Assembly (NCBI GenBank): GCA_028829895.1
Contig: CM054182.1
Span: 64,820,879-64,884,878, forward strand
Direction: 5' to 3'
DNA from: Sinotaia quadrata
Taxonomy: Eukaryota; Mollusca; Gastropoda; Architaenioglossa; Viviparidae
Length of the DNA stretch: 64,000 bases
Position 1 is the stretch's first letter, and each line of letters starts with the position of its first letter. Below the pieces are notes generated by a model. The model made no database searches. It had not been told where the DNA came from and saw nothing but the letters and a program-made list of their open reading frames with translations. Below, piece by piece: positions 38,020 to 50,514 of the stretch. Position numbers and translations under genes: made by a program.

Positions 38020-40196
38020 AGTACTGCCCTAGGCTCTTGTGTTACCCCCACACCTCCCAATTCATGTATATCGTCATCAACTCTACATTCAACTGAGAAC
38101 GCTCTATGGGCAGGGAACATAGATGAGTAAGCTGTTTAACAAGCAGTTAAATAACCATAACTTGTCATTTAACCATTTAAAAAAAAACTAAATCGGCGTG
38201 TTTTGTATCATTATGGTTCAGTATACTGAGTCTTTTACTGTATATACATGTGAAGACATTTTATTTCTGTTGCCGAGACACTGTCAGGCACTAAAGTGTG
38301 GGGTGTTTGCTTTATCCCACAGTTATATCTATCCTCCACCTAAACTTTTGTATCGAAAATATACCCACTCTTATCTACACACCTAATGCAAGAATATTTT
38401 TACGGCATATCCTTGGCACTTCAATAGTTAGTTCTAATGGCATAGATCCAGACAGGAAATCCATATGGAGTACTGATTTGGACTGCTGTTTAGAAAAGAT
38501 CGTGTAAGAAAGATAAGGAAAGAAACAAGTATGGCTTGTGAGAGATGTGAAAACTTTATTTTACTTTTTTTTTTAAACGCATTCCACACACCTGTCCACA
38601 CTCCATCAAAATAGTAATTTTAAAATTTAGCCTAAATTGAATACACTGCTAATAAATGTGATTATTAATAGCTTTATTTTATCTGTGTCTAGTCTTTATT
38701 CGTGTAGAAATTTACGAACATTTTGGACTTGTCTAAAATCATTGCCTAATGATGTGTACCGCATACTACGCATACCATTCACTGCCTTGGAGTGTGTGTT
38801 GTGTGTGGGAGAGAGAGAATTCATTTCTGTCAATCTGAGTGTTAGAATCTCATTTCTATGTCTAGTTCTATATTTTTTTTTTACTCTTAATGCTCTAAAA
38901 TCGTCGATATCATTAGTCTATACTTATTTGTAAGTTGTTTTTTTGTCTGGCATATTTTCGATTTTAGCATGAAATTGTTCTTTTCGTAGCAAATGTAGGA
39001 AGAGTATCCACAACTTTCCTGACCTTACTTAAAATATATGTCAAGGTCGGTGACGTTTGTGGTCAACCGCTGGTGATGTGAATTTGTTACTGTGAAAGTA
39101 TTTTTGCTTTGAGCCGCTCGTTAGAAATTAGTTATTTTTAGAATCTCACATAAACATGGATACTTAAGTAAGATTGGATCATGAAAAAGATATGCTAAGG
39201 AGACGATCAGATGGGTTAGAACTGCCACATTGACTTTCTCTTTCCAATTTCGTCTGGTATGTTTAGGCATACGTATTTGTAGCAGACGACATTGTCGCTG
39301 GATACCGTATCAGTACTTGACACTTTTTAACTGCTTTTCTTTTAAAACCAAGGCATAACTCTGGTATATGGTTGTCAATGGTACGATAGTCATCAGCACA
39401 CATAAACACTCTGTGAGGGATTTTTCAACTGCAATGCAGACAACCATTGTCTCCTGAGGTTTGGTTCCAATGGCATTCGATAAAAAAGCGAAGGGTACAT
39501 CACACTGACAGTCACATTGATTGATTGGAAAATGTTTAAAACAAGATTAATATAATGTCTTAATTTTTTTTCAAATTGTTTGTACATCCAATAATTGTAC
39601 AGTGATTTTCAGTGCTTCTGTTTATGGTTTGTGACTTAAGAAAACAATATTAAATGCGAGCGATTCATGGTAAGATTATAGCGTGAGCAAAGAAAGCCGG
39701 AATTTGACCACAAAAATCTATTTTTATAACAGCTATGGCAGCGCGCATGCTACTTGACCCATATGTTCAGGAAAGTCTAGGATAAACTATTATGTGTTTA
39801 CTTATAGCTGTGAACATTTTTTAAAAATCCATTTTATTCCATTTCGGTACCAAATCAAAATTTAAAAACAATGGTATTTTACTGGTTGATGAATTTTAAT
39901 ATTGGTACGGAAATAAGTTACATGTACAAGATTTATGGTTATTTTTGCCCAAAATGCTTTTTGTGAAACTAATTGTTATAGGTTTATGTGTCCACTTACT
40001 ATAGTTTGACTTGCTTTGCTTTGCTTGCAGTTTGAAACGACTTTAAATTTTGACAATTTTCTTCAGTCATAAATTAAATCCAGTATGATTAGAAGAGAAC
40101 AACTGTGTCCTCCAATAGTCTGTGTATGATTTAAGAACAAACAGAAAGAAGCAAAACGTGTTTCAGAGTTTCATTAAAACAACACGAACAAAGAAA
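38020..40196. other. Intergenic, upstream of Kazal copy A
   Basis: Unique AT-rich DNA. Short open frames on both strands look random, and I saw no TATA box near the start codon. Confidence 0.4.
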
Positions 40197-43100
40197 ATGG
40201 TTAAACTGCCTGCCTGCACACTGTGGAGTCTTCTTATGACAGGTGATGTCTTCAACTACTTCAATAGAACTAGTTCTTACAGCTCTTGTGTAACCTTAAG
40301 TTTTTCTAATATTTATTTATTCATTGATTTATATTTAAGAGTAAGGAAAGTTCAGGGTGTGGCATTGTATGCGTCAATGTTAACAAGGTATGTCCGTTTA
40401 GTTTTCATAATGAAGAGATTGATGATTAAACCATACTAGTTTTGTTTCATCTTGCTAGACAGGTTCCAAAAAGCAGCGGACAATTATGACTGACTGCAAG
40501 GGTTAAAATGTCGGAAATGATCACACGGCTTGACAAAGACCTTCATGTAATAATAATGGCTTGACCAAGGGTCTCCATTTAATGACAGAATGGCTTGACT
40601 AAGGTCTTCATGTGATGATGGAATGGCTTGACAAAGACCTTCATTTAATGACAGAATGGCTTGACTAAGATCTTCATGTGATGATGGAACGGCTTGACAA
40701 AGACCTTCATTGAATGACAGAATGGCTTGACTAAGGTCTTCATGTGATGATGGAACGGCTTCACAACGACCTCCATGTAACGATGGGATGGCTTGAATAA
40801 GGCCATGTAAGTAAGGCAATTTGCCTAGGACCTTCATGCAAAGATAGGACTATGTGGTTTGGACCTTTTCCTTGATGGTATGATTATGATATTCAGGTAG
40901 TGTTGGGATGACTAGAAATTTCATGTAGAGATAAGACGAACTAGAACCTTAATATAGGGATAAGACGGTTGGTATAGATTCTAGAACCTTCCTTCAGGGA
41001 TAAGACGATCGGAATAAAACCATGTAGCGATAAGACGGTTGGACTAGCCATTATAGTGATGAGAAGGTTTACTAGGATCTACATGCAGGGGCGGAACGTT
41101 GTGACAGGAACTTTTGTGATTTGACGGGAATGCAAGGAATGGGGGGGGGGAGCTTTCTCTCATCCACATTTATTTTTAGATTAAAAGAGACAGCTTGTGA
41201 ACTCGTTACAAACATTATTTTATTCAGTCTGTTTGCATATTTGCATTCGTAGTTTGATTGCAACTTAATTTTACTATCAAGATCTTGTAAGAATGAAACA
41301 ACAATAGCTGTACATTATCCATGATCACACAAATTTGGTTCATATTTAATGGAGAGAGGATGAGGCCAGTGGGGTGGGAGTCTCATCCAACATGCCAGTG
41401 GATGTATGTTTTATCCAATTTCAACAACATCGCAAAGCCGGTGTAGCATGACTACCTCAGAGTCCATCAATTATCAGCAGGATGATTCAACTCAGAATCA
41501 CCCAATCAGCAGGAAGACATTCCCAAGGCCATCAACAGGTGACTACCTTAGAGTCAGCACATATGCAAAATTACATTCCCAAGACCATCAGCAGGTGACT
41601 ACCTTAGAGTCAACACATAGGCAAAATTACATTCCCAAGGCCATCAGCAGGTGACTACATTAGAGTCAACACATAGGCAAAATTAATTTCCAAGGATTAG
41701 ATCAGCAGGGTACCACACTAATGGCCACAAAATCAGTTGGTAGATGCAGGCACATTACCAGAGTCTAAACTTGTGAACCCCATTGACTCTGTCCACATCG
41801 AAATAATAAAGGTCTATCAATTATCTCTGTCTCCGTCCCCAGAACCTCTCAAATTCTAACAATATCCCACATCAACTGCCTTTTGCTCTGATCTGTAGTT
41901 GAGTTTCACATCGGACACCTTGGCGATATGCTTGGTATGATAAATGGTAAAATGTATGGATAACGTATGGTGTAAGGAATGGATAACGTATGGTGTAAGA
42001 TACAGATAATGTATTGTATAAGATATGGATAATGTATAGATAAGGTAAGTAGGTATTTGAATATACATATATATATAAGAGCTTGGAGAAGATGCGATCA
42101 GTCGTTGTGCTTCTCTGGATTTTAATTTCTGTTTCGAGATTATTTGCATGTAAAGTTTAGTGACTTTCGAGCATTACCCCCCCCCCCCCATCGCCCAGAA
42201 AGCATGAACGTGTTTTAGGTGTTTCACGGTTACTGCTATTGTGATATAATTTCATTTTGGATTGACATTAGAATACATTTTTACAGTTTAATTCGATTTT
42301 TACAGTTTAATTGGATTGGCATTAGAATACATGTTTACAGTTTAATTTAATTACAATGCTGTGATACATTCAGCACAATCTATTCCTGTTTCTAAGGCAA
42401 CACGATATGTTAATGTCGTTGCAGGTGTGCTCGGCGCCGTCATCAACCCTAGACGTCAGCTAACTCCAAACTGTCTTATGACTTGCGACTTAACTTACTC
42501 CCCAGTGTGTGCCTCGAATGGCCAAACATATGGTGAGTTAGCTAGGAATAGAAGCAGCATGCTGCTAAGGGTTAACAAGTGAGTTAATCCCAGACTGTAA
42601 ATAACAGGCTGCTAAGGGTTAACAAGTGAGTTAATCCCAGACTGTAAATAACAAGGCTGTTAAGGGTTAACAAGTGAGTTAAATCCCGACTGTAAATAAC
42701 AAGGCTGCTAAGGGTTAACAAGTGGGTTAGTTCAGAATGTAAATAGCAAAGTTGCTAAGAGTTAACAAGTGAGATAAGGAATGTAAGCAGCATGGTTGCT
42801 ATGGGTTAACTGGAGATAAGGAATGTAAGCATCGTGGTTGCTATGGGTTAACTAGAGATCAGGAGTGTAACTAACAAGCTTCCTAAGGGTTACTTAGTGA
42901 GATCATGAATGTAAAAAAGTATGGACGAGAAAGGTTAACTAGTGAATTAGTTCAGGAATGTAAGTAGCAAGACTGGTGAAAGTTATTTACCTGTAGGTTG
43001 ATTTCCACGTAAAACTGAAACTCTCCATACCAGTTTTAAAGACACCTTGGCCAGTATATATCAAATAAACATTCTAAATTGATCTGTAATAATATTCAAT

Positions 43101-46100
43101 AGAATCGGTATTGAATTTAACTGAAATTCTGTTAAATTAAAGGCATCGTATTTTCGCCAGTCCCTTCGTTTTTAATTCCGTAGCATTGTCCCTCCCTCCG
43201 CTTCATAGCAAGACGGTATTTTTACAAAAGGATTGGTACCGTAGACTTCAGGAAACACGTGTCGTGAATGCATATACCTCGGTTTGATGATAACCACCAC
43301 GTTAAAATTAGTGTAAGTCATACATTTTATACAGCGATATAGCGAAAAATTATTGAGACTATTGCTACCATGGAGTAAACCAACTGTAGTAACTGGCCCG
43401 TATTTTGCTTTTATTTAATATTCTCAGATACAGCCATCGCTTTTACACTTGTCAGAAATTTGGGGCGCTATGAATCTTGCCTCAAAAGCGCAAAAATTTG
43501 CAATAAAGAAATATTTTCGATTGAATAGGATGACATCACATTTGTTGGTATATGGAAAAACTGGCCAAAGTACATCTCTGTGTTAATTCTTGCACTAATA
43601 CAATCAAATATTGGCTAAGATTGTTAACATTACCTGTGTCAAGACAACCTAGACAAACTTATGAAACCTTTAACGGAATTGAATATGTGAAGAAATTGTG
43701 GATCAATAGATGAAAGACACTTTGCAGAAGCCGGGTATGCTCAGGGTGTTGGCGACCATAAGATAAAGAGGTTTGCAGAAAGGTACTATGAATGCGGGAA
43801 ACAGGAATGACCACGGGAAAACTTTTTCAGACTTATTTATTACAGAATGCTGAAACAGGAGAACATTATGTACAGTGTTCTTGCCACTGCTAGAGGGGAC
43901 CTAATTAGATTTCGATGTGACGTTAGCCATATTAAGATTCGTGACACTGCTAGAGGGGACCTAATTAGATTTCGATGTGACGTTAGCCATATTAAGACTC
44001 GTGACAATCTTTCTGGGTATGAACTAGATAACAACCGTCCTATTTTATTTGGCAAATAAAATAAAAGACTAGTTTCATGCGTTTTTCCGTAGCCCTCATT
44101 ATGACAACCTCAGACCCAAGTTTAATGTGAAAAATATGCTGAAAATAATATTTTTAGAATATGTATGAATTTTTCAAATATTGTTGGGGGTTGGTGGGGG
44201 TAAATGCTTTCTTCTATTGTTTATAAGATAATGAAAGTTGGACGCCAAAATCATTCATTAAATGATATAAGAAAGTAAATTTAGTGTTCATTAAATGGGA
44301 TTATATTAGCATTTCTTCAGCATTGTAGATAAGGATTGTATATATGAACGTCTTAATGAGTCTTGAAATTAGCTTTTATGTTAAAGTCAATACACGGTGT
44401 TATTGCAATAATACAGCACATTATGAAAGTGTTGTATTTATTTATATTGCTGAAATTGAAATTGTTATCCTGCTGAGTAACGCGCCAGTGGCCCGTATCA
44501 CAATTAAAGTTCTGTTCCTCTCATCAGCAAACTTGTGCCAGTTCCAGACCGAAGCCTGCATGTACCTTATGAAAGGAGTGACCCTCTCCTTAATGTCTTA
44601 TGGCACTTGTCTGACTTCCGGTGTCGTCGTCACTTCGGGGCCAGTTCACGACCCACGTTGCGATCAGATTTGTGACGAAGACGTTCAACCTGTCTGTGGG
44701 TCGGACAGCATTGTGTACGGTGAGTCAAACTGTCTGTGGGGCGGACAGCATTATGTACGGTGAGTCAAACTGTCTGTGGGGCGGACAGCATTATGTACGG
44801 TGAGTCAAACTGTCCGTGGGGCGGACAGCATTATGTACGTTGAGTCAAATTGTCTATGGGTCGGACAAAATTGTGTACGGTAAATCAGATTATACGTGGA
44901 TCGGACGACTTTATGTTTGGTGAGTCAAACTGCTTATGAATCAGACAACTTTTAATATGGTGAGTCAAATGAATCGGACAACTTAGTATACGGTGAGCTG
45001 TTTGTCGGACTGAAATGCTGGCGCTTGCGCATGCACGAGTCGCTTTGATTATCACCCTTTGATCGATTTTTTGCAAATTATTGCCCCTTTATCTACTGAC
45101 ATTTTGAAATTGACAGTATGTGCATTGCACATGTAATAGACATGAATATCAAATGTATGTATTGTTACGAGGAAATAAAAAGGAAATTAATCCACAAATT
45201 GCCCAGTATTGGATATATTAAATATTGTCTACCCTTTCAGATAACCAATGTCTGTTTGACCGAGCCGCATGCGAAGCAGCGAAGACCGGTTCTCATTTGT
45301 ACGTCATCGCTCTCACTGATCCTTGCCCTACCCCGAAAGCTGTGGGTATACTTACGACGATGTATTTGCATTTTTATTTTAACCACGAAATGAGAATGGG
45401 TATTTTGTCAAAGTTTAACAATAGCACATTACAGGGATTGTTGGTTATTCACACATGGTCGCAATACTTTTAAAGAATTTATCATTCAAACACAAATCTC
45501 ACCTCGAGTACTTTCTCCAATGCAGCCTAACTGCGAGCAGTATCACATCGACATCTCTGACCTTGCTGTGGAGGACGGAGCGAATTTGCAGCAGATATGC
45601 CCCTCGACCTACCACTATTTGTGCAGCAGCAATCACCAGACATTCCTCAACGAGTGCCAGATGTGCCGTTACATGGAAGCAAACAATCAAGGTGGGTTGT
45701 AATGAATAATTGTTTGATTTCTGCTTCAGGATCATTTCCAAGTTTCATTGATTTTGGGGTGGGTTTTAAGGCGAATGTTTGTTCATCGATTGTACTAGTA
45801 AGTCGGTTTAGTCAGAATCTTTGGAAATGGCGACAAGTTCGATAACTGGGTCCTAAGCAGTAAGTCCAGTTGAGTTGAGGTAGAGTTGTCTACTGATCCA
45901 TATCTTTTACTAATCTTTAAAGCTGTCTTAGCTTCTCGAGTTACCTTCGGTTGTGCAAATGAGTTCAATGGAGTTAGTCAGTAGAAGGCTGCATTTTAGA
46001 TCTAACTGTAATGTCAATATTACTCCAACCGTAAAATATGATATCAGCATGGGTTGTAATATTTAATTAAAAGCTTTATTTAATTTTAAATGAAATTCCA

Positions 46101-46470
46101 TTTTAACATATCACCTGATCCGATTCAAGAAAATAATTATTGCTTTAAATATGCTTATATCAGGGATTTTTTTCTAATTCAAAAAGAACACAATCATGTT
46201 GAATATAAAACACAGTTCCACCCTCTATCGTCTCGATTAGACATGTTCGCCGTTATATTTTATTTTTATTTTCTGCGTGAAATAAATGTTGACTTGGACA
46301 ATTTGATTATTTTGTCTCATATACTTGCAGAAAATTTGATGATCCTGTATGAGGGAATGTGTCAGTCACCTTCATTTGTCAACCCGGATTACCCCGTCAT
46401 TGGTGTTAACGGGGGGAGTGCCCCCGGGTACCCTGGCGTGGGCGTTGTTGAGCCAGCCGGTAGTGGTTGA
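40197..46470 (+). CDS. Secreted three-Kazal-domain protease inhibitor, copy A, 6 exons, 250 aa
   Basis: Coding exons are 40197-40242, 42425-42532, 44528-44719, 45241-45341, 45526-45691 and 46331-46470: 753 nt, phases 1,1,1,0,1, all GT-AG. The start MVKLPACTLWSLLMTGVLGA reads as a signal peptide split over exons 1 and 2. Kazal domain 1 has Cys32, 36, 44, 55, 62, 79 and the family core PVCASNGQTY. Domain 2 has Cys96, 100, 108, 119, 126, 144 with PVCGSDSIVY. Domain 3 has Cys152, 174, 182, 193, 196, 215 with CPSTYHYLCSSNHQTFLNEC. The C2-x7-C3-x10-C4 spacing is constant in all three. The tail after Cys215 is Gly/Pro/Val-rich. Each Kazal fold is spread over two exons. The predicted P1 positions (C2+2) are Leu38, Glu102 and Ser176, so the three domains should differ in target. 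Known for the family: tight-binding inhibition of serine proteases outside the cell, for example in defence or digestion; which applies here cannot be told. Exon lengths 2-5 (108, 192, 101, 166) equal those of copy B at 54.6 kb. Confidence 0.92.
40510..41060. repeat. ~66-bp minisatellite in Kazal A intron 1
   Basis: Composite units of two ~33-bp halves (GGCTTGACAAAGACCTTCAT / GGCTTGACTAAGGTCTTCAT), clear to 40800 and degenerate after it. The array sits ~270 bp inside the intron, not at the donor. Confidence 0.85.
41520..41690. repeat. 56-bp tandem repeat, Kazal A intron 1
   Basis: Three units of the type GGTGACTACCTTAGAGTCA followed by CATTCCCAAGGCCATCAGCA. Confidence 0.85.
42533..42995 (+). 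repeat. Donor-anchored minisatellite, Kazal A intron 2
   Basis: About ten diverging units of ~43-48 bp start at the first base of intron 2. Unit 1 begins GTGAGTTAGC at the real donor, and units 2-4 begin GTGAGTTAA after GGGTTAACAA; later units decay (GTGGGTTAG, GTGAGATAA). The exon end itself is not part of the unit. Confidence 0.9.
43885..44004. repeat. Two-copy 60-bp tandem repeat, Kazal A intron 2
   Basis: Two nearly identical units starting CACTGCTAGAGGGGACCTAA. It is the only structure seen between 43000 and 44527; the rest is unremarkable AT-rich intron. Confidence 0.85.
44690..45000 (+). repeat. Donor-anchored minisatellite, Kazal A exon 3/intron 3
   Basis: The last 30 nt of exon 3 plus the first 10 nt of intron 3 form a 40-bp unit repeated about seven times. 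The first four copies are near-perfect (GACAGCATTATGTACG then GTGAGTCAAA); later ones decay. Each good copy presents a consensus GTGAGT donor. Confidence 0.92.
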
Positions 46471-46779
46471 TGGCTAGTGGGGTGTGTGGACCCTTTCTTG
46501 GTTAACACCTGTGACCGGTTTCATGTTTTGCACTAAAATGTGTCTCTTGCTTCTAAGCTCGTTTCATGTTTTCATAAACATTGATGTATAAATGAGCTTT
46601 AAGTGGGCCACATAGATCTATAAGTAAGCCTAGTAACTTGGTAATTGGTAAATAGGCCATAAAAAATCTGTACGTAGACCATAAGAACCTGTAAGCAGGT
46701 CATTAGAATATGTACATAGGCTTTGAAGACCTGTAAGTAGGTCAAAAGAATATGTAGGCTAAGTAGCATATGAACTGTA

Positions 46780-46790
46780 CACACACACGC

Positions 46791-46856
<66 letters not shown>

Positions 46857-46875
46857 ACGCGCACACACACACGTG
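46780..46875. repeat. (CA)n microsatellite 3' of Kazal copy A
   Basis: CA tract with ATACA interruptions; ~46610-46770 before it has several GTAAGTAGG.CATAAGAA-type degenerate units. Confidence 0.93.
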
Positions 46876-46904
46876 CTGATTCTTTCTTCTTTTTCTTTTG
46901 CTGG

Positions 46905-47540
46905 TTCAGTTGATTTCATTATAACATTTTCAGTTGATGTTAGAGTTCATTCAATTGATGTAATAGGACCTTCATTTGATGTTAGACGACTTTCAGTTGA
47001 TGTTAGGCGACCTTCAGTTGATGTTAGACGACCTTCAGTTGATGTTAGATGACCTTCAGTTGATGTTAGGCTTTCAGTTGATGTTAGATGATCTTCAGTT
47101 GATGTTAGACGACCTTCAGTTGATGTTAGGCTTTCAGTTGATGTTAGACGACCTTCAGTTGATGTTAGACGACCTTCAGTTGATGTTAGACGACCTTCAG
47201 TTGATGTTAGGCTTTCAGTTGATGTTAGACGACCTTCAGTTGATGTTAGACGACCTTCAGTTGATGTTAGGCGACTTTCAGTTGATGTTAGACGACCTTC
47301 AGTTGATGTTAGGCTTTCAGTTGATGTTAGATGACCTTCAGTTGATGTTAGACGACCTTCAGTTGATGTTAGGCTTTCAGTTGATGTTAGATGACCTTCA
47401 CTTGATGTTAGATGACCTTCAGTTGATGTTAGATGATTTTCAGCTGATGTTATAACACTTTAGTTGATTTTAGAGTACGTTCATTTGATATTATTAGGAC
47501 CTCCAGTTGATGGTAGAGTACTTTCAGTTGATCTTACGAC
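46905..47540. repeat. 18/21-bp minisatellite with 60-bp higher order
   Basis: Units GTTGATGTTAGACGACCTTCA (21) and GTTGATGTTAGGCTTTCA (18), mainly in the order 18+21+21. Because both lengths divide by three the plus strand stays open for 159 codons; no other sign of coding. Confidence 0.93.
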
Positions 47541-48302
47541 TTTCATTTGTGCACTTGATAATCGTGACAGACGTGACTAATGGAAAGTTTGATTTAAAGT
47601 GTTATATGTACTTTTCAGTCATTTGACGTCATGGTTTTGTTGATCCGTCTCAAAGACGACATCCAAGACTTTTAAACGACATATCGTAATTCAGAGGAAA
47701 TATAGTATCTGCAACAATCCCGTAAATAATTACAATATTTGCTATTTTACATCTAGACCTGAGCACTAACCAATACTGTTTATCAATAGTTGAGTTGTTC
47801 ATTATTGTCTTTCATACGTTTTCCGGTAATTTTTCATTAGTAACAATTGCTTAATCTGCATTGCTTCACGTCAAACCTGTCTACAGCACTTACAAGCTTA
47901 AACGCTTCTAACACCATTTTCTCCTCTTGATCTTTACGTCATTGACCTGTGACCCAGGTTAGCGTACATCTTGACCCTTACCACTAAGTGATTATGACTC
48001 TTCAACATGGTTTTAAACAATTTTTAAAGATTAAAGTTCGGCTGAGTGAAGGGTAAAAGCAGAGTCCATTCTTTTCAGGACAGATCTATCAAAAAGCTAC
48101 ATTTCATCAACAACCCCACCCCCCAGTGTACTAACATTGAACAACTAGATTAAAACGTGACTTGTAGAGGAAAACGCTCCTTTTTCTTCCAGTGACATTG
48201 GCATTATCAGTCAAGTAGATATCAGTATTTAGATTACTAGGATTGCTAAGGACGGTTTAAAAAAATGTTTCAGTAAACATGAACGAAAGTAGTTAAGAGA
48301 GC

Positions 48303-48304
48303 TA

Positions 48305-48381
<77 letters not shown>

Positions 48382-48434
48382 GTCTGTCTGTCATTTCGTA
48401 CGTCCACCCGTCTATCTATCTATCTATCTGTATG

Positions 48435-48477
<43 letters not shown>

Positions 48478-48600
48478 GTATGTCTGTCTATCTATCTGTA
48501 TGTCTGTCTGTTTATCTATCTATCTATCTATCTATCTGTCGGTCGGTCGGTCCGTCCGTCCGTCTGTCTTTCAGTCTATCTATCTATCTATCATTGTGAC
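48303..48600. repeat. (TC)n followed by (TATC/TGTC/GGTC)n
   Basis: CT tract at 48307-48375, then tetranucleotide repeats at 48408-48592. 47541-48302 before it is unremarkable. Confidence 0.95.
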
Positions 48601-49499
48601 TTATAGAAAGCCAGCTATCTATCTATTTATCAGACCAGACGTTTCATTTATCGTCTTGAATAGCCCTTATAAGTGCAAGAGGGGGGGGGGGCGAGAGGAG
48701 TGGCTGTAGCACACGGGTCCACCTCGGACTGTGACACTCATCTCATCAATATGTCACTCACCTCTTACATTCTGTTTGGATGAGATACATTTTCAGAGAC
48801 ATTAATGTAAATCAATGCTAGACAGTTTTGCTGAATGATTTATCATGATTTATCATAAAACTCTTGAATTCAGAAAAATCTCTACAATACTGTCTAAATC
48901 TTAGAGTGTTAACTGTGTACGGGTGATGTATAAGAATCATAAAATGTACAATCGGAAGATTTGTTTTTTTTTCTTCTGAAAAATCTCCTGTTTTCTTCAG
49001 ATATTCCCCTACCACCACCTTCACCACCGCATCCCAAGCATTTCGAAGAACTACTTAGTAACTGTCAAACCACAACTTTCCTATATACGTCTTGTTTGTC
49101 TCCCTTTTTATTCTTCGCTTGTTTCTATAACTAATTAAATCAAAGTCAGAAAAGGAAATTAAATGTGTGCAGTGGGCTCATATACTATGAGTACCAAATA
49201 ATAAAAGACACACAACACTGGGAATAATTAATGCCCTTAACAAGAAAATAACTAAATACACGTACCTTACCTTGGTTAGAAGTAGTATAGGCCTCTTACA
49301 ATACATCGCAGATAGATAGAAAAACAAAAAGAAAAAAATGAAGAGAATAATTATCAGCTCTAAGACCATCACGTGGACAAAGGACATCCGAAGCCAACAA
49401 GGAGGACAGTCCTGGACCCAGTCTGACACACTGTGAAAGAGGTAATGACCGGCACAGAAACAAATGTGGGGAACCTTAAAACTAGGACGTATAATTCCT

Positions 49500-49740
49500 A
49501 GGACCCATTTTACGTCTCTCACTCCCAACCAAAGACCCATTTTTCAACTCTCACTCCCAACCAAAGACCCATTTTACAACTCTCACTCCCAACCAAAGAC
49601 CCATTTTACAACTCTCACTCCCAACCAAAGACCCATTTTACAACTCTCACTCCCAACCAAAGACCCATTTTACAACTCTCACTCCCAACCAAAGACCCAT
49701 TTTTCAACTCTCACTCCCAAACAAAGACCCAATATCCTTT
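49500..49740. repeat. 32-bp minisatellite
   Basis: Seven to eight units of CCAAAGACCCATTTTACAAC + TCTCACTCCCAA at exact 32-bp spacing. Confidence 0.93.
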
Positions 49741-50514
49741 CAAAATCAACAGCAAAATTTATCGCATGAATGTTGAGAGTAGACATTAGGTACCAGAGAG
49801 TTAATTACAAACTTGTTTTTATTAGAAGATCATGTCATAGATTTTAGTGTGTGTGTGTGTTTATCACAATGTGCTATTTTTGAGGATAATCTTATGTATA
49901 TGTGTATCACAATGTGATCCTTAAGAAGATCATCTTGTGTGTTTATGTGTGTTTGTCTAATGATAAAGATAATATATTTTTATAAGTGTGTGTGTGTGTG
50001 TGTGTCGGTCTGTCTTTCTTTATGAAGATAAGTTTTAGATATTTTTAACACGAATAACGAAATGTGTACATAAACATGGTTACTGTGAGCTGTATACGCA
50101 AAGATAAGAAACATATTTATGGCTTTTATATTCAGTCAAAACAAAAGCAATTTATTTTTCCGCCGAAAATATAAATACACATAAACGTTAAACAAAATAT
50201 AAACTACAACGATTGTCCCAAATCCTCAAATCTTAGAAATATCCAATAAAAAGTGAGAGTCAAAAAGGACAAAGAAGCATTTAAGATCAAAATGCCACAG
50301 GTAGTCAAAACTGATAGTTGAAGTGTTTTCTGTATCTATCAGCTATTAGTAACCAAAGCCAAAACCTTCTTCTTCTTCTTTTCTTTATTTTTTAAAATCA
50401 AAGTACCAAGGAAGGACTAGCTGGAGCAAAAGTCTTGCCTAGCTACTCTCTACGGAAACTGTCCATTGTCCTGACAAAGTTTTGGATCTCATTCAGTTTT
50501 GAAGAGAAAGATGT

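Noticed and set aside
45499..45741. Minus-strand open frame over Kazal A exon 5, also present over exon 5 of copy B (59464-59661)
   Set aside because: It is open in both copies because the exons are almost identical; the sense strand has the Kazal cysteine pattern and good splice sites, so the antisense frame is a shadow.
48376..48709. Open frames of YLSIYLS-type over TATC repeats (also 60260-60466 and 62334-62834)
   Set aside because: They are translations of tetranucleotide repeats with no coding support.
49178..49540. 120-codon minus-strand frame with hydrophobic segments
   Set aside because: It overlaps the start of a minisatellite, its hydrophobic run comes from A/T-rich sequence, and no motif or splice partner was recognised.
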